64,000 nt of DNA from Paraburkholderia ribeironis (GCF_900019265.1 NZ_CYGX02000027.1:174161-238160), one strand, 5' to 3'; positions 18,512-28,717 are shown, counted from the stretch's first letter. Notes: generated by a model from the letters alone, not told the origin. Program-made: numbers and translations.

Positions 18512-19990
18512 ATGGCGATGTGGCAACGGGCGGCGGCAGTCGCATTGACGGCGATCTGGGCGGCCACGGCGGCTTGTGCGGCAAATGCGGCGGCGGGGGC
18601 GACAGCCACGACAGGCGCAGCAAGCACGGCGTTGGCGAACTCCTCAGCGAGCCCGCCAGCGAGCGCGACAGTCAGCCCGCCAGCGAGCCCGCCAGCGAGC
18701 CCGCCAGCCAGCCCGCCAGCCAGCCCGACAGCCAGCCCGACAGCCAGCCCGACAGCCAGCCCGACAACGAACGCCGCCATCAAGCCCACCGGCAAACCCA
18801 CCGGTACGCCAATCCAGCTTGCGCTGATCGAAGGCATGTCCGGCCCGTTCGCGAACGCGGGCGCGGCGGTCGAGCGCAACCTGCGCTTCGGCGTTGAGCA
18901 GGTGAATGCGCATGGCGGCGTGAAGCTCGCCGACGGCGCGCATCCGTTCGAACTGGTGGTGCTGGACAGCAAGGGCGGCACCGAAGAGGCGCTCACGCAA
19001 CTGCGCGCGGCCGCCGACCGCCATATCGGCTACATCATGCAAGGCAATAGCTCGGCGGTCGCCGCCGCGCTGATCGGCGCGATCGACAAGCAGAACAGCC
19101 GCGAACCGGGCAACCGCGAACTGTTCCTCAACTATTCTGCCGACGACCCCGCGCTGACCAACGCGAACTGCAGCTTCTGGCACTTCCGCTTCGACGCGCA
19201 CGCAGGCATGCGCATGGATGCGCTGGCCGACGTGATCCAGCGCGACAAGGCGGTGAAGAAGGTGTATCTGCTGAATCAGGATTACAGCTTCGGGCACGAC
19301 GTCAGCAGCCTCGCGCGTTCGGCGCTGGCGGTGAAGCGCCCGGATATCGCGGTGGTCGGCGACGAATTTCATCCGATTGGCCGCGTGAAGGATTTCGCGC
19401 CCTACATCGCGAAGATCCGCGCGAGCGGAGCGGACGCCGTGATCACCGGCAACTGGGGCAACGACCTGACGCTGCTCGTCAAGGCTGCGCGTGAACAGGG
19501 GCTGGACACCCGGTTCTACACGTTTTACGGCAACAGCCTCGGCGCGCCGGCCGCGCTGGGCGACGCGGGCGTCGGCCATGTGATCGCGGTCGCCGACTGG
19601 CATCCGAACGTGGGCGGCGCCGCTTCCGATGCGTGGTACGGTGCGTTCCGCGCCCGTTTCCCAGCCGCTCAGGACGATTACCCGGTGCTGCGCATGCCCC
19701 TGATGATCGAAACCCTGGCCGCGGCGATGACCCGCGCCGGCAGCGCCGATCCGACGGCCGTCGCGAAAGCCCTCGAGGGGATCCGTTTCGACAACGGCTT
19801 TCACGCATCGTGGATGCGCGCCGATGACCATCAACTGATTCAGCCCCTTTACGTGATGGAAATGGCTAAAGCCGGCGCGCCGGGCGTGCGTTTCGACAAC
19901 GAAGGCTCAGGCTACGGATTCCGCACGGTGTTGGCGTTGCCGCCCGGGCGCACCGTTGTGCCGACCGTCTGCAAGATGCAGCGGCCGTGA
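18512..19990 (+). CDS. Periplasmic amino-acid-type ABC substrate-binding protein with PAS-repeat linker
   Basis: 492 residues. Signal peptide (WQRAAAVALTAIWAATAACA), then a low-complexity linker of PPAS and PTAS units (about residues 45-87), then a type I periplasmic-binding domain of the Leu/Ile/Val family (IQLALIEGMSGPFANAG, FELVVLDSKGGTEEAL, VKKVYLLNQDYSFGHDV, GRVKDFAPYIAKIRASGADAVI). The ATG at 18512 or 18518 is chosen because the signal peptide starts there. No ABC permease or ATPase gene is adjacent, so the partner transporter must be elsewhere or the protein acts alone. The linker is unusual for this family. Confidence 0.85.
   Translation: MAMWQRAAAVALTAIWAATAACAANAAAGATATTGAASTALANSSASPPASATVSPPASPPASPPASPPASPTASPTASPTASPTTNAAIKPTGKPTGTPIQLALIEGMSGPFANAGAAVERNLRFGVEQVNAHGGVKLADGAHPFELVVLDSKGGTEEALTQLRAAADRHIGYIMQGNSSAVAAALIGAIDKQNSREPGNRELFLNYSADDPALTNANCSFWHFRFDAHAGMRMDALADVIQRDKAVKKVYLLNQDYSFGHDVSSLARSALAVKRPDIAVVGDEFHPIGRVKDFAPYIAKIRASGADAVITGNWGNDLTLLVKAAREQGLDTRFYTFYGNSLGAPAALGDAGVGHVIAVADWHPNVGGAASDAWYGAFRARFPAAQDDYPVLRMPLMIETLAAAMTRAGSADPTAVAKALEGIRFDNGFHASWMRADDHQLIQPLYVMEMAKAGAPGVRFDNEGSGYGFRTVLALPPGRTVVPTVCKMQRP
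18646..18765 (+). repeat. Ten 12-base tandem units coding for the Pro-Ala-Ser linker
   Basis: Units of the type agcSagcccgMc repeat ten times in phase with the reading frame; the first units carry gcc (Ala) and later ones shift to gac-agc (Thr) variants. The array sits inside the substrate-binding protein gene between signal peptide and binding domain. Its length being a multiple of three bases means copy changes would keep the frame. Confidence 0.9.
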
Positions 19991-20051
19991 GGCGCGCCGC
20001 GCACACGATCCGCTCCGGTGCAGCGGGGTTCGCGGCCGGACCGGCCTGTGC

Positions 20052-20057
20052 TACAAT
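20052..20057 (+). promoter_or_regulatory. -10 box of the rpsO promoter
   Basis: TACAAT is a near-consensus -10 hexamer; the position 17 bases upstream (20029-20034) is only TTCGCG, a weak -35. It lies about 120 bases before rpsO, leaving a leader long enough for S15 autoregulation, for which I see no specific proof. Confidence 0.5.
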
Positions 20058-20175
20058 ACGCGTCCCGTTGTGGAGCAGGGTTTAAAGCAGGGTTGTTCCC
20101 CTGCCACGCACACGGGGTAGTCCACGGCACGGCCTTTCTTCCGTGACCGCCTGTCTAGTTCTCAAGGAAATTGAC

Positions 20176-20448
20176 ATGTCCGCAGTTGATACAAGCAAGA
20201 AGTCCGAAGTCGTCGCGCAATTCGCACGCGCAGCTAACGACACGGGTTCCCCCGAAGTTCAGGTCGCGCTGCTCACGACCCGCATTAACGAACTGACCGG
20301 TCACTTCAAGGAACACTCGAAAGATCACCACAGCCGCCGCGGTCTGCTGCGCATGGTGAGCCGCCGTCGCAAGCTGCTCGACTACCTGAAGGGCAAGGAC
20401 GCGGATCGTTACCGCAGCCTGATCGAGAAGCTGGGTCTGCGTAAGTAA
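20176..20448 (+). CDS. rpsO: 30S ribosomal protein S15
   Basis: 90 residues, the family length. Primary 16S rRNA-binding protein of the 30S platform. [38 protein letters not shown] and the C-terminal [13 protein letters not shown] are the classical S15 blocks. The ATG at 20176 has AAGGA eight bases upstream; an earlier in-frame start at 20143 is not conserved in the family. pnp follows after a terminator-like hairpin, the standard rpsO-pnp order. Confidence 0.97.
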   Translation: MSAVDTSKKSEVVAQFARAANDTGSPEVQVALLTTRINELTGHFKEHSKDHHSRRGLLRMVSRRRKLLDYLKGKDADRYRSLIEKLGLRK

Positions 20449-20470
20449 TCGGCCAGTCGTTCAGCAAGAT

Positions 20471-20510
20471 GCCTGTGTCAGTACCCACTGATACAGGCAT
20501 TTTGTTTTTG
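20471..20510 (+). terminator. rpsO terminator
   Basis: Stem tgcctgt/acaggca plus tcagt/actga (20471-20483 with 20488-20500), one mismatch, then TTTTGTTTTT. It is known in other bacteria that part of transcription reads through into pnp. Confidence 0.85.
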
Positions 20511-20660
20511 CACGGTGCGCTTCATGTGACGCGCACCGCCTGTGGTCCGCAGTGGCGTGCCGGTGCATGCGGCGAGTGCAGGAAAGAGCAGTATCAGCAG
20601 TAGAAGCAGTACAACAGGCAAGGAAACACGGCCGGGCTTCAGGGCAGAGTTTTGTGTCAT
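20478..20660 (-). CDS. Possible 60-residue lipoprotein (weak prediction)
   Basis: An open frame on the minus strand between rpsO and pnp encodes a strikingly good lipoprotein signal: basic-polar N-terminus, the hydrophobic run PVVLLLLLILLFPALAAC with Cys at about residue 32, then a short polar tail. The run uses mixed Leu codons (CTG, CTT, CTA, CTC), so it is not a simple repeat. Against it: no clear ribosome-binding site, the 3' end runs through the rpsO terminator, and the start overlaps a stem in the pnp leader. I cannot name a family. Confidence 0.25.
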   Translation of the reverse strand: MTQNSALKPGRVSLPVVLLLLLILLFPALAACTGTPLRTTGGARHMKRTVQKQNACISGY

Positions 20661-20700
20661 TCCAGCGGTTCGCGCGCATCGGGCGTGGTTCTCTGGAATG
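20658..20700 (+). promoter_or_regulatory. Stem-loop in the pnp leader
   Basis: Perfect 8-base arms cattccag (20658-20665) and ctggaatg (20693-20700), with weaker outer pairing tgtgt/acac. In E. coli the pnp leader has a stem-loop cut by RNase III that mediates autoregulation; the position here, about 90 bases before pnp, suggests the same, but this is analogy only. Confidence 0.4.
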
Positions 20701-20786
20701 GCATAACACGACTCTTCCCGTGTGGCGCCGGTCCCGGCGTTGCCGCGCCGCTTCTGGTCCGCGCGGCATTACGATGAGGAAAAGCA

Positions 20787-22934
20787 ATGACTATGTTCAA
20801 CAAGATCGTCAAAGAATTTAAGTGGGGGCAACATAACGTTCGCCTCGAAACCGGCGAAATCGCTCGTCAGGCAAGCGGCGCGGTGATCGTCGACGTCGAA
20901 GACACCGTCGTGCTGGCTACCGTGGTCGGTGCCAAGACGGCCAAACCGGGCCAGGACTTCTTCCCGCTGACGGTCGACTACCTCGAAAAGACCTACGCCG
21001 CCGGCAAGATTCCGGGTGGTTTCTTCCGCCGCGAAGGCCGTCCGTCGGAAGGCGAAACGCTGATCTCGCGCCTGATCGACCGTCCGCTGCGTCCGCTGTT
21101 CCCGGAAGGCTTCTACAACGAAGTCCAGGTCGTCGTGCATGTCCTGTCGCTGAATCCGGAAATCCCCGCCGACATCCCCGCGCTGATCGGCGCGTCGGCG
21201 GCGCTCGCCGTGTCCGGTCTGCCGTTCAACGGTCCGGTCGGCGCAGCACGCGTGGCCTACATCAACAACGAATACGTGTTGAACCCGACGCGTCCGCAAA
21301 TGAAGGAGTCGGCGCTCGACCTAGTCGTCGCGGGTACGGAGCGCGCGGTGCTGATGGTCGAATCGGAAGCGCAGCAGCTGAGCGAAGAAGTGATGCTCGG
21401 CGCCGTGGTGTTCGGCCATGAGCAGATGCAGATCGCGATCGACGCGATCCACGATCTGGTCCGCGAAGGCGGCAAGCCGGAATGGGACTGGCAACCGGCG
21501 GCGAAGAACGAACCGCTGATTGCACGCGTGACGGAACTGGCGCAAGCCGACCTGCTCGCGGCTTACCAGATCCGTGACAAGCAGGCGCGTTCGACCAAGC
21601 TGAAGGAAGTCTACGCAGGCACGTCGGCCAGGCTCGAAGAAGAAGCAGCGGCAGCGGGCACGGTGGCAGCCGACAAGGCAACCGTCGGCAACGTGCTGTT
21701 CGACATCGAAGCGAAGATCGTCCGTAGCCAGATCCTGAACGGCGAACCGCGTATCGACGGCCGCGACACGCGCACCGTGCGTCCGATCGAAATCCGTACC
21801 GGCGTGCTGCCGCGTACTCACGGTTCGGCCCTGTTCACGCGCGGCGAAACCCAGGCACTGGTGGTCGCGACGCTGGGCACGAAGGGCGACGAGCAGAACA
21901 TCGACGCACTCGAAGGCGAGTACCGCGAACGCTTCATGCTCCACTACAACATGCCGCCGTTCGCGACCGGCGAAACGGGCCGCGTCGGTTCGCCGAAGCG
22001 CCGTGAAATCGGTCACGGCCGTCTGGCCAAGCGCGCGCTGGCTGCGTGCCTGCCGAGCGCCGACGAGTTCGGCTACTCGATCCGTGTGGTGTCGGAAATC
22101 ACCGAATCGAACGGTTCGTCGTCGATGGCTTCGGTGTGCGGCGGCTGCCTCGCGCTGATGGACGCCGGCGTGCCGATGAAGGCGCACGTCGCCGGCATCG
22201 CGATGGGCCTGATCCTCGAAGGCAATCGGTTCGCCGTGCTGACCGACATCCTCGGCGACGAAGATCACCTCGGCGACATGGACTTCAAGGTGGCGGGTAC
22301 CGAACAAGGCGTGACCGCGCTGCAGATGGACATCAAGATCCAGGGCATCACGAAGGAAATCATGCAGGTCGCCCTCGCGCAAGCGAAGGAAGGCCGTATG
22401 CACATCCTCGGCAAGATGACCGCGGCGGTATCGGGTGCGAATACGCAGTTGTCGGAGTTCGCACCGCGCATGATCACCATCAAGATTAACCCGGAAAAGA
22501 TCCGCGACGTGATCGGCAAGGGTGGCTCGGTGATCCGCGCGCTGACCGAGGAAACCGGTACGACGATCGATATTTCGGACGACGGCGTCGTCACCATCGC
22601 GAGCACGAGCAGCGAGGGGATGGCCGAAGCGAAGAAGCGTATCGAGAACATCACGCTGGAAGTCGAAGTGGGCCAGGTGTACGAAGGCACCGTGCTCAAG
22701 CTGCTCGATTTCGGCGCGATCGTGAACATCCTGCCGGGCAAGGACGGTCTGCTGCATATCTCCGAAATCGCCAACGAGCGCATCAAGGACATCAACGACT
22801 ACCTGAAGGACGGCCAGCAGGTGAAGGTCAAGGTCATCCAGACGGACGAGAAGGGCCGCGTGCGTCTGTCGGCCAAGGCGTTGCTGAACGAAGCCGCGAA
22901 TGGCGCGCCGCAAGGCGAACCGACGCCGCAGTAA
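20787..22934 (+). CDS. pnp: Polyribonucleotide nucleotidyltransferase (PNPase)
   Basis: 715 residues, full length. 3'-5' phosphorolytic exoribonuclease and degradosome component. Two RNase PH domains (about residues 10-230 and 310-545; catalytic-core motifs [25 protein letters not shown], and later FSVR-type [21 protein letters not shown]) are joined by an all-alpha segment. KH ([20 protein letters not shown]) and S1 ([19 protein letters not shown]) RNA-binding domains end the protein. GAGGA is six bases before the ATG at 20787, preferred over the ATG at 20793. Confidence 0.97.
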   Translation: MTMFNKIVKEFKWGQHNVRLETGEIARQASGAVIVDVEDTVVLATVVGAKTAKPGQDFFPLTVDYLEKTYAAGKIPGGFFRREGRPSEGETLISRLIDRPLRPLFPEGFYNEVQVVVHVLSLNPEIPADIPALIGASAALAVSGLPFNGPVGAARVAYINNEYVLNPTRPQMKESALDLVVAGTERAVLMVESEAQQLSEEVMLGAVVFGHEQMQIAIDAIHDLVREGGKPEWDWQPAAKNEPLIARVTELAQADLLAAYQIRDKQARSTKLKEVYAGTSARLEEEAAAAGTVAADKATVGNVLFDIEAKIVRSQILNGEPRIDGRDTRTVRPIEIRTGVLPRTHGSALFTRGETQALVVATLGTKGDEQNIDALEGEYRERFMLHYNMPPFATGETGRVGSPKRREIGHGRLAKRALAACLPSADEFGYSIRVVSEITESNGSSSMASVCGGCLALMDAGVPMKAHVAGIAMGLILEGNRFAVLTDILGDEDHLGDMDFKVAGTEQGVTALQMDIKIQGITKEIMQVALAQAKEGRMHILGKMTAAVSGANTQLSEFAPRMITIKINPEKIRDVIGKGGSVIRALTEETGTTIDISDDGVVTIASTSSEGMAEAKKRIENITLEVEVGQVYEGTVLKLLDFGAIVNILPGKDGLLHISEIANERIKDINDYLKDGQQVKVKVIQTDEKGRVRLSAKALLNEAANGAPQGEPTPQ

Positions 22935-22948
22935 CGCGGTAGCGGGGC

Positions 22949-22984
22949 AACGGCCGGCAGCGCAGATGCGCGCCGGCCGTTTTT
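22949..22984 (+). terminator. Terminator after pnp
   Basis: Arms aacggccggc (22949-22958) and gccggccgtt (22972-22981) with a T run following, 15 bases past the pnp stop. Confidence 0.85.
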
Positions 22985-23132
22985 CATGCAGGATGGATTG
23001 CCTTGCAGACACACAGCAGCATGGCGAGGCGGGTACCCTATTTGCTTGGGGTGCTAGGCCGAAGGTCGAACGAATCGTGTCGCGGCCAGCAAGCAGCGTA
23101 TGCAGTGCAATCCATTCTTGGAGTTGACGCAG

Positions 23133-24149
23133 ATGAAAGCGATCGAAATCACCGAATTCGGTGCGCCGGACGTCCTCAAGTTGGCCGAGCGGCCGACGCC
23201 GCAGCCCAAAGCGGGCGAGGTGCTGATCAAGGTGGCGGCATCCGGCATCAATCGTCCGGACGTGTTCCAGCGCAAGGGCGGCTATGCGCCGCCGCCGGGC
23301 GCGTCGGATCTGCCGGGGCTGGAGGTGGCGGGCGAGATCGTCGGCGGTGCGATCGACGCGAGGAACAACCCGTTTGGTCTGAAGATCGGCGATCGCGTGT
23401 GCGCGTTGCTGGCCGGCGGCGGCTACGCGGAGTACGCGAGCGCGCCGCTGTTGCAATGTTTGCCGGTGCCGGCGGGTCTGTCGGATGTCGAGGCCGCTTC
23501 GCTGCCGGAAACTTTCTTCACGGTGTGGAGCAACGTGTTCGACCGTGCGCAGCTCGGCCGCGGCGAAGGCGCGCCGAACGAGACGTTGCTGGTGCAGGGT
23601 GGCTCGAGCGGCATTGGCGTGACGGCGATCCAGATTGCGCACGCGCTGGGCTTTCGCGTGTTCGCGACCGCCGGCTCGGATGACAAGTGCCGCGCATGCG
23701 AGGCGTTGGGCGCCGAACGCGCGATCAACTACAAGACGGAAGATTTCGTCGAAGTGATCAAGTCGTTGACCAACGACCGTGGCGTCGACGTGGTCCTCGA
23801 CATGGTTGCGGGTAGCTATGTGCCGCGTGAGCTTACGGCGTTGGCCGACGGCGGGCGCATCGTGCTGATCGCGTTGCTGGGCGGCGCCAAAGCGGAACTG
23901 AATCTGAACGAAGTGTTGCGACGCCGTTTGACCATTACGGGTTCGACGCTGCGTCCGCGACCGATCGAATTCAAGGCGAAGATTGCCGCGCAGCTCAAGG
24001 AGCAGGTGTGGCCGCATCTCGAAGCGGGTCGCATCAAGCCGGTGGTGCATCGGGTGTTTCCGGCCGCGCAGGCTGCCGACGCGCATGCGCTGATGGAAAG
24101 CAGCACGCATGTCGGCAAGATCGTGTTGACTTGGGGTCAGGACGCTTGA
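23133..24149 (+). CDS. NAD(P)H:quinone oxidoreductase, zinc-independent MDR family (PIG3-like)
   Basis: 338 residues. Medium-chain dehydrogenase/reductase without zinc ligands, of the QOR/PIG3 type: N-terminal [34 protein letters not shown], then a Rossmann domain with [21 protein letters not shown]. Members reduce quinones or other electrophiles with NADPH. The ATG at 23133 has GGAG ten bases upstream. It ends 121 bases before tpiA in the same direction, a conserved Burkholderia-type neighbourhood. The physiological substrate is unknown. Confidence 0.9.
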   Translation: MKAIEITEFGAPDVLKLAERPTPQPKAGEVLIKVAASGINRPDVFQRKGGYAPPPGASDLPGLEVAGEIVGGAIDARNNPFGLKIGDRVCALLAGGGYAEYASAPLLQCLPVPAGLSDVEAASLPETFFTVWSNVFDRAQLGRGEGAPNETLLVQGGSSGIGVTAIQIAHALGFRVFATAGSDDKCRACEALGAERAINYKTEDFVEVIKSLTNDRGVDVVLDMVAGSYVPRELTALADGGRIVLIALLGGAKAELNLNEVLRRRLTITGSTLRPRPIEFKAKIAAQLKEQVWPHLEAGRIKPVVHRVFPAAQAADAHALMESSTHVGKIVLTWGQDA

Positions 24150-24270
24150 CACGGCCGGTTTGACCCGATCCACCCCACGCAGTAAAATTACGCGTTTTGC
24201 GCACGCCGAACGAACCGCAAGGCGGACTGTTAGCGCAAACAAGGTTCGCCGCCCAAGACAAGACGAGACG

Positions 24271-25053
24271 ATGTTGAAACAACAACGAGCCAAACTGGTA
24301 GTGGGTAACTGGAAGATGCACGGGCGTCTCGCCGCGAATGCCGCGCTGTTGCAGGCGGTGGTGCAAGGCTCGGACGAAATGCCGGCCGACGTGCGCGTTG
24401 GTGTATGCGTGCCGAGTCCGTATCTCGCGCAGACTCAATTGTTGCTGGAAGGCAGCCGGGTTGCGTGGGGCGTGCAGGACGTTTCCGCGTTCACGCATGG
24501 CGCCTATACCGGCGAGGTGGCTGCGCCGATGGTAGTGGATTTCGGCGCCACGTTCGCGATCGTCGGACACTCGGAGCGCCGTGCCTATCATCGTGAAAGC
24601 GCCGAGCTGGTTGCGGTGAAAACGCAGCGCGCGCTGGAGGCGGGTTTGACGCCGATCGTCTGCGTGGGTGAAACGCTCGAAGAGCGCGAAGCCGGTTCGA
24701 CCGAGCGGGTGGTCGGCGCGCAGCTGGATGAAGTGCTGGCGAAGCTGTCGGTGCAAGAGGCAGCGCGCCTCGTGGTCGCATATGAGCCGGTCTGGGCGAT
24801 TGGCACCGGCAAGAGCGCGAGCTCGGAGCAGGCGCAGGCAGTCCACGCGTTCCTGCGTGCGCGTCTGGCGGCAAAGGGCGCGGCGGTGGCGGATGTGCCG
24901 CTGCTGTACGGCGGCAGCGTGAAGCCGGAAAATGCGGAAGAATTATTCCGTCAATCGGATATCGACGGCGGCCTGATTGGCGGCGCGTCGTTGAAAGACC
25001 AGGATTTCCTGGCGATCTGCAAGGCCGCGGCCGCGACGAGCGTCGCCGGTTAA
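24271..25053 (+). CDS. tpiA: Triosephosphate isomerase
   Basis: 260 residues. Interconverts dihydroxyacetone phosphate and glyceraldehyde 3-phosphate. Lys in GNWKMHG (about residue 15), His in GHSERR (about 100) and Glu in [15 protein letters not shown] (about 172) form the active site, and the phosphate loop [13 protein letters not shown] follows. The open frame extends 37 codons upstream, but family similarity begins at the ATG at 24271. It precedes secG by 82 bases, an order common in proteobacteria. Confidence 0.97.
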   Translation: MLKQQRAKLVVGNWKMHGRLAANAALLQAVVQGSDEMPADVRVGVCVPSPYLAQTQLLLEGSRVAWGVQDVSAFTHGAYTGEVAAPMVVDFGATFAIVGHSERRAYHRESAELVAVKTQRALEAGLTPIVCVGETLEEREAGSTERVVGAQLDEVLAKLSVQEAARLVVAYEPVWAIGTGKSASSEQAQAVHAFLRARLAAKGAAVADVPLLYGGSVKPENAEELFRQSDIDGGLIGGASLKDQDFLAICKAAAATSVAG

Positions 25054-25135
25054 GCAGGGCGCTTCGGCGAGGACCGTCCCGTCCCGCGCAACACATCGTG
25101 TGCGGCGCGGTTAAATAAAGACTCAGGTGAGTGTG

Positions 25136-25504
25136 ATGCTGTATTTGAAAACATTGATTATCGTCGTTCAGCTGTTGTCGGCACTCGGGGTCATTGGCCT
25201 TGTCTTGCTGCAGCACGGCAAAGGCGCCGATATGGGCGCCGCTTTTGGCAGCGGCGCATCGGGTAGTCTGTTCGGCGCGACCGGCTCGGCAAACTTCTTG
25301 TCACGCACGACGGCTGTGCTCGCAGCGCTGTTTTTTGTCACGACGCTGGCGCTCACTTACCTCGGTGCGTATCGGGCGAAGCCTTCTGCTGGCGTGCTGG
25401 GCGCGGCGGTCACTGCACCGGTCACTGCTGCTGCGCCTGTCGCTGGCTCGCCTGCGGTGGCAGCATCGCCTGCGACCGTGCCGGCCACTAACGTGCCGAA
25501 ATAA
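25136..25504 (+). CDS. secG: Protein translocase subunit SecG
   Basis: 122 residues. Two transmembrane segments (LYLKTLIIVVQLLSALGVIGLVLL and SRTTAVLAALFFVTTLALTYLG; residues about 2-25 and 52-72) flank the conserved SecG loop GKGADMGAAFGSGASGSLFG. The C-terminal Ala/Pro/Val tail is low-complexity and typical of betaproteobacterial SecG. The ATG at 25136 is preferred to a GTG nine bases earlier. It stabilises SecYE during export. Confidence 0.93.
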   Translation: MLYLKTLIIVVQLLSALGVIGLVLLQHGKGADMGAAFGSGASGSLFGATGSANFLSRTTAVLAALFFVTTLALTYLGAYRAKPSAGVLGAAVTAPVTAAAPVAGSPAVAASPATVPATNVPK

Positions 25505-25530
25505 ATTTTCGTTCAAAGTACTTTTGTGCG

Positions 25531-25559
25531 TTGAACAATCTGTTTAAACAAGTTAGAAT
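25531..25559 (+). promoter_or_regulatory. Promoter of the tRNA-Leu gene
   Basis: TTGAAC (25531-25536) and TAGAAT (25554-25559) with a 17-base spacer, 58 bases before the mature tRNA. An excellent sigma70-type match. Confidence 0.75.
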
Positions 25560-25616
25560 TCAAGTCTTGAAGCGATTCGCGGGTTTTACAAGTTGTTTTC
25601 CCGGATTGCATGCAGT

Positions 25617-25701
25617 GCCGACGTGGTGAAATTGGTAGACACGCTATCTTGAGGGGGTAGTGGCGAAAGCTGTGCGAGTTCGAGTCTCGCCGTCGGCACC
25701 A
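25617..25701 (+). tRNA. tRNA-Leu (anticodon GAG)
   Basis: 85 bases with encoded CCA. The acceptor stem pairs gccgacg (25617-25623) with cgtcggc (25691-25697). The anticodon stem is ctatc/ggtag with loop ttgaggg, giving anticodon GAG (CUC/CUU codons). A long variable arm and the T loop gttcgagtc are present, so it is a class II tRNA. It sits between secG and nuoA. Confidence 0.95.
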
Positions 25702-25712
25702 AAATGTTATCT

Positions 25713-25750
25713 AAATGCCAGCCGCTTGCTTCGCTTCGGCTGGCATTTTC
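25713..25750 (+). terminator. Terminator after tRNA-Leu
   Basis: Twelve-base perfect arms aaatgccagccg (25713-25724) and cggctggcattt (25737-25748) followed by T-rich sequence. Confidence 0.85.
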
Positions 25751-25809
25751 ACTTTCAGGGCACGGCTTGCGTTGGGCTTGCAGCATGTGCGTTTCGGAAG
25801 TGATTTCGC

Positions 25810-25832
25810 GTCAGGAGTGCTATGCTCCTGAC
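25810..25832 (+). promoter_or_regulatory. Inverted repeat upstream of nuoA
   Basis: Perfect 8-base arms gtcaggag/ctcctgac with a 7-base loop, 32 bases before the nuoA start. It could be an operator or a leader hairpin of the nuo operon; it has no T tail. Confidence 0.4.
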
Positions 25833-25863
25833 GGCACTCAGAACCAACCGATTGAGGATAGTC

Positions 25864-26223
25864 TTGAACCTCGCAGCCTATTTCCCCGTCTTGTTGTTCC
25901 TCATTGTAGGCACCGGTTTAGGCGTAGCACTGGTCAGCATTGGCAAGATCCTCGGTCCCAACAAGCCCGATACCGAGAAAAACGCACCCTACGAGTGCGG
26001 CTTCGAAGCATTCGAAGATGCGCGCATGAAGTTCGACGTGCGCTACTACCTCGTCGCCATTCTCTTCATTATTTTCGACCTTGAAACCGCGTTCCTGTTC
26101 CCGTGGGGCGTGGCCTTGCGTGATATCGGCTGGACCGGCTTCATTGCAATGATGATTTTCCTGCTCGAGTTCCTGCTTGGCTTCGCCTACATCTGGAAGA
26201 AGGGCGGCCTCGACTGGGAATGA
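25864..26223 (+). CDS. nuoA: NADH-quinone oxidoreductase subunit A
   Basis: 119 residues, three transmembrane helices, part of the membrane arm of complex I near the quinone channel. The family core [23 protein letters not shown]... (about residues 35-57) and [19 protein letters not shown] at the C-terminus are diagnostic. The start is most likely the TTG at 25864: GAGGA lies five bases upstream and family similarity starts there (LNLAAYFP), whereas an ATG at 25822 adds unrelated residues. First gene of the 14-subunit operon. Confidence 0.93.
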   Translation: MNLAAYFPVLLFLIVGTGLGVALVSIGKILGPNKPDTEKNAPYECGFEAFEDARMKFDVRYYLVAILFIIFDLETAFLFPWGVALRDIGWTGFIAMMIFLLEFLLGFAYIWKKGGLDWE

Positions 26224-26286
26224 TGGATTAATCGCCGGTTTGCGTGGGTGGCCATGGCTTGCCACCCTGTCTGGAGTGGAAAGCAA

Positions 26287-26766
26287 ATGAGTATCGAAGG
26301 GGTCTTGAAGGAAGGGTTTGTCACCACTACGGCAGACAAACTGATCAACTGGACGCGCACCGGCTCGTTGTGGCCGATGACGTTCGGTCTTGCGTGCTGT
26401 GCGGTCGAGATGATGCATGCGGGTGCTGCCCGTTATGACCTCGACCGTTTTGGCGTGGTGTTTCGTCCGAGTCCGCGTCAGTCGGACGTGATGATCGTCG
26501 CCGGCACGCTGTGCAACAAGATGGCGCCCGCTCTGCGCAAGGTCTACGACCAGATGGCCGAGCCGCGCTGGGTGATCTCGATGGGCTCGTGCGCTAACGG
26601 TGGCGGCTATTACCACTACTCGTACTCGGTAGTGCGTGGCTGCGACCGCATCGTGCCGGTCGACGTCTATGTGCCGGGCTGCCCGCCCACCGCGGAAGCG
26701 CTGGTGTATGGCGTGATCCAGTTGCAGGCCAAGATTCGCCGCACCAACACCATCGCCCGTCAATAA
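26287..26766 (+). CDS. nuoB: NADH-quinone oxidoreductase subunit B
   Basis: 159 residues. Carries cluster N2 ([4Fe-4S]), the last electron carrier before quinone. Cys ligands are seen in [11 protein letters not shown] (tandem cysteines), GSCANGGG and [11 protein letters not shown]. No transmembrane helix. The ATG at 26287 matches the family start; open codons upstream are not conserved. 63 bases follow nuoA. Confidence 0.97.
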
Positions 26767-26787
26767 GGCCAACGCCTCCCCCACAAT

Positions 26788-27390
26788 ATGGCAAGCAAAC
26801 TCGAGTCCCTGAAAGCGAACCTCGAGGCGGCCTTTGGCGGCCTCCTGCTGAGCACCACCGAGGCAGTCGGTGAGTTGACGATCGTCGTGAAGGCAAGCGA
26901 CTACCTCAACGTGGCAACGCGTCTGCGTGACGACCGCTCGCTCGGGTTCGAGCAGTGCATCGATCTGTGCGGCGTCGACTATCAGACTTATGCCGACGGC
27001 GCTTACGACGGTCCGCGTTTCGCGGCCGTTCTGCATTTGCTGTCGGTGCAGAACAACTGGCGTTTGCGCCTGCGCGTGTTCGCACCGGACGACGACATGC
27101 CGATCGTGCCGTCTGTCGTCGAAATCTGGAATTCGGCCAACTGGTACGAGCGCGAAGCATTCGACCTGTACGGCATCGTCTTCGAAGGCCATCCGGACCT
27201 GCGCCGCATCCTGACCGACTACGGTTTCATCGGTCACCCGTTCCGTAAAGATTTCCCCGTCTCCGGCTACGTCGAAATGCGTTACGACCCGGAAGAGAAG
27301 CGCGTCGTCTATCAGCCTGTGACGATCGAGCCGCGGGAAATCACGCCGCGCGTGATCCGCGAGGATCGCTATGGCGGTCTGAAACACTAA
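26788..27390 (+). CDS. nuoC: NADH-quinone oxidoreductase subunit C
   Basis: 200 residues, a separate NuoC rather than the NuoCD fusion of E. coli. Hydrophilic connecting-module subunit. The signature [20 protein letters not shown] followed by [15 protein letters not shown] is present around residues 112-152. It ends with the RVIRED-GGLKH tail, ten bases before nuoD. Confidence 0.96.
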   Translation: MASKLESLKANLEAAFGGLLLSTTEAVGELTIVVKASDYLNVATRLRDDRSLGFEQCIDLCGVDYQTYADGAYDGPRFAAVLHLLSVQNNWRLRLRVFAPDDDMPIVPSVVEIWNSANWYEREAFDLYGIVFEGHPDLRRILTDYGFIGHPFRKDFPVSGYVEMRYDPEEKRVVYQPVTIEPREITPRVIREDRYGGLKH

Positions 27391-27399
27391 GAGAACGCC

Positions 27400-28653
27400 A
27401 TGGCAGAGATCAAGAACTACACGCTCAACTTCGGTCCTCAGCATCCGGCAGCGCACGGCGTGCTGCGTCTCGTGCTCGAGCTCGACGGCGAAGTCATTCA
27501 GCGCGCCGATCCGCACATCGGTCTGCTGCATCGCGCGACCGAAAAGCTCGCCGAAACCAAAACGTTTATCCAGTCGGTGCCGTACATGGACCGTCTCGAC
27601 TACGTGTCGATGATGGTCAACGAGCACGGCTACGTGTTGGCGATCGAGAAGCTGCTCGGCATCGATGTGCCGGTGCGCGCGCAATACATCCGCGTACTGT
27701 TCGACGAAATCACGCGCGTGCTGAACCACCTGATGTGGATCGGCTCGCACGCGCTCGACGTCGGCGCAATGGCCGTGTTCCTGTATGCGTTCCGCGAGCG
27801 CGAAGACCTGATGGACGTGTACGAAGCGGTGTCCGGCGCACGGATGCACGCGGCCTACTATCGTCCGGGCGGCGTCTATCGCGATCTGCCGGACGCTATG
27901 CCGCAGTACAAGGCGTCGAAGATCCGCAATGCGAAGGCATTGTCGAGGATGAACGAGAACCGTCAGGGTTCGCTGCTCGATTTCATCGACGATTTCTTCA
28001 CGCGCTTCCCGAAGTACGTCGACGAGTACGAAACGCTGCTCACCGACAACCGGATCTGGAAGCAGCGTCTTGTCGGGATCGGCGTGGTCAGCCCCGAACG
28101 TGCGCTGCAACTCGGCATGACCGGTGCGATGCTGCGCGGTTCGGGCATCGAGTGGGATCTGCGCAAGAAGCAGCCGTATGAAGTCTACGACAAGCTCGAT
28201 TTCGACATTCCGGTTGGCGTGAACGGCGACTGTTACGACCGCTATCTGGTGCGCGTCGAAGAAATGCGCCAATCCACGCGGATTGCGAAACAGTGCATTG
28301 AGTGGCTGCGCAAGAATCCGGGCCCTGTGATGACCGACAACCACAAGGTTGCGCCGCCGTCGCGCGTCGGCATGAAGTCGAACATGGAAGATCTGATTCA
28401 CCACTTCAAGCTGTTCACGGAAGGCTTCCACGTTCCCGAAGGTGAAGCGTACGCCGCTGTCGAACATCCGAAGGGCGAGTTCGGCATCTACCTGATCTCG
28501 GACGGCGCCAACAAGCCGTATCGCCTGAAGATCCGCGCACCGGGCTATGCGCACCTGGCCGCGCTCGACGAAATGGCGCGCGGTCACATGATCGCCGACG
28601 CCGTGACGATCATCGGCACGCAGGACATCGTGTTCGGCGAAATAGATCGCTAG
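27400..28653 (+). CDS. nuoD: NADH-quinone oxidoreductase subunit D
   Basis: 417 residues, the quinone-binding 49-kDa homologue. [20 protein letters not shown] at the N-terminus contains the quinone-site His, and the hydrogenase-like fold continues with [22 protein letters not shown] and the C-terminal [12 protein letters not shown]. Full length. The following 133-base gap before nuoE is the first long break in the operon. Confidence 0.97.
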   Translation: MAEIKNYTLNFGPQHPAAHGVLRLVLELDGEVIQRADPHIGLLHRATEKLAETKTFIQSVPYMDRLDYVSMMVNEHGYVLAIEKLLGIDVPVRAQYIRVLFDEITRVLNHLMWIGSHALDVGAMAVFLYAFREREDLMDVYEAVSGARMHAAYYRPGGVYRDLPDAMPQYKASKIRNAKALSRMNENRQGSLLDFIDDFFTRFPKYVDEYETLLTDNRIWKQRLVGIGVVSPERALQLGMTGAMLRGSGIEWDLRKKQPYEVYDKLDFDIPVGVNGDCYDRYLVRVEEMRQSTRIAKQCIEWLRKNPGPVMTDNHKVAPPSRVGMKSNMEDLIHHFKLFTEGFHVPEGEAYAAVEHPKGEFGIYLISDGANKPYRLKIRAPGYAHLAALDEMARGHMIADAVTIIGTQDIVFGEIDR

Positions 28654-28717
28654 GACGTATTCATCGGCGCGCGCCTCCCGATATTGCAGCGGGGTGCGCG
28701 TCAAGCAAAGGAACGCC

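Noticed and set aside
21321..28704. Very long minus-strand open frames opposite pnp and the quinone oxidoreductase (21321-24293) and opposite nuoA-nuoD (25918-28704)
   Set aside because: They lie exactly antisense to well-recognised genes, are Arg/His/Asp-rich as expected of the complement of high-GC codons, and show no domain.
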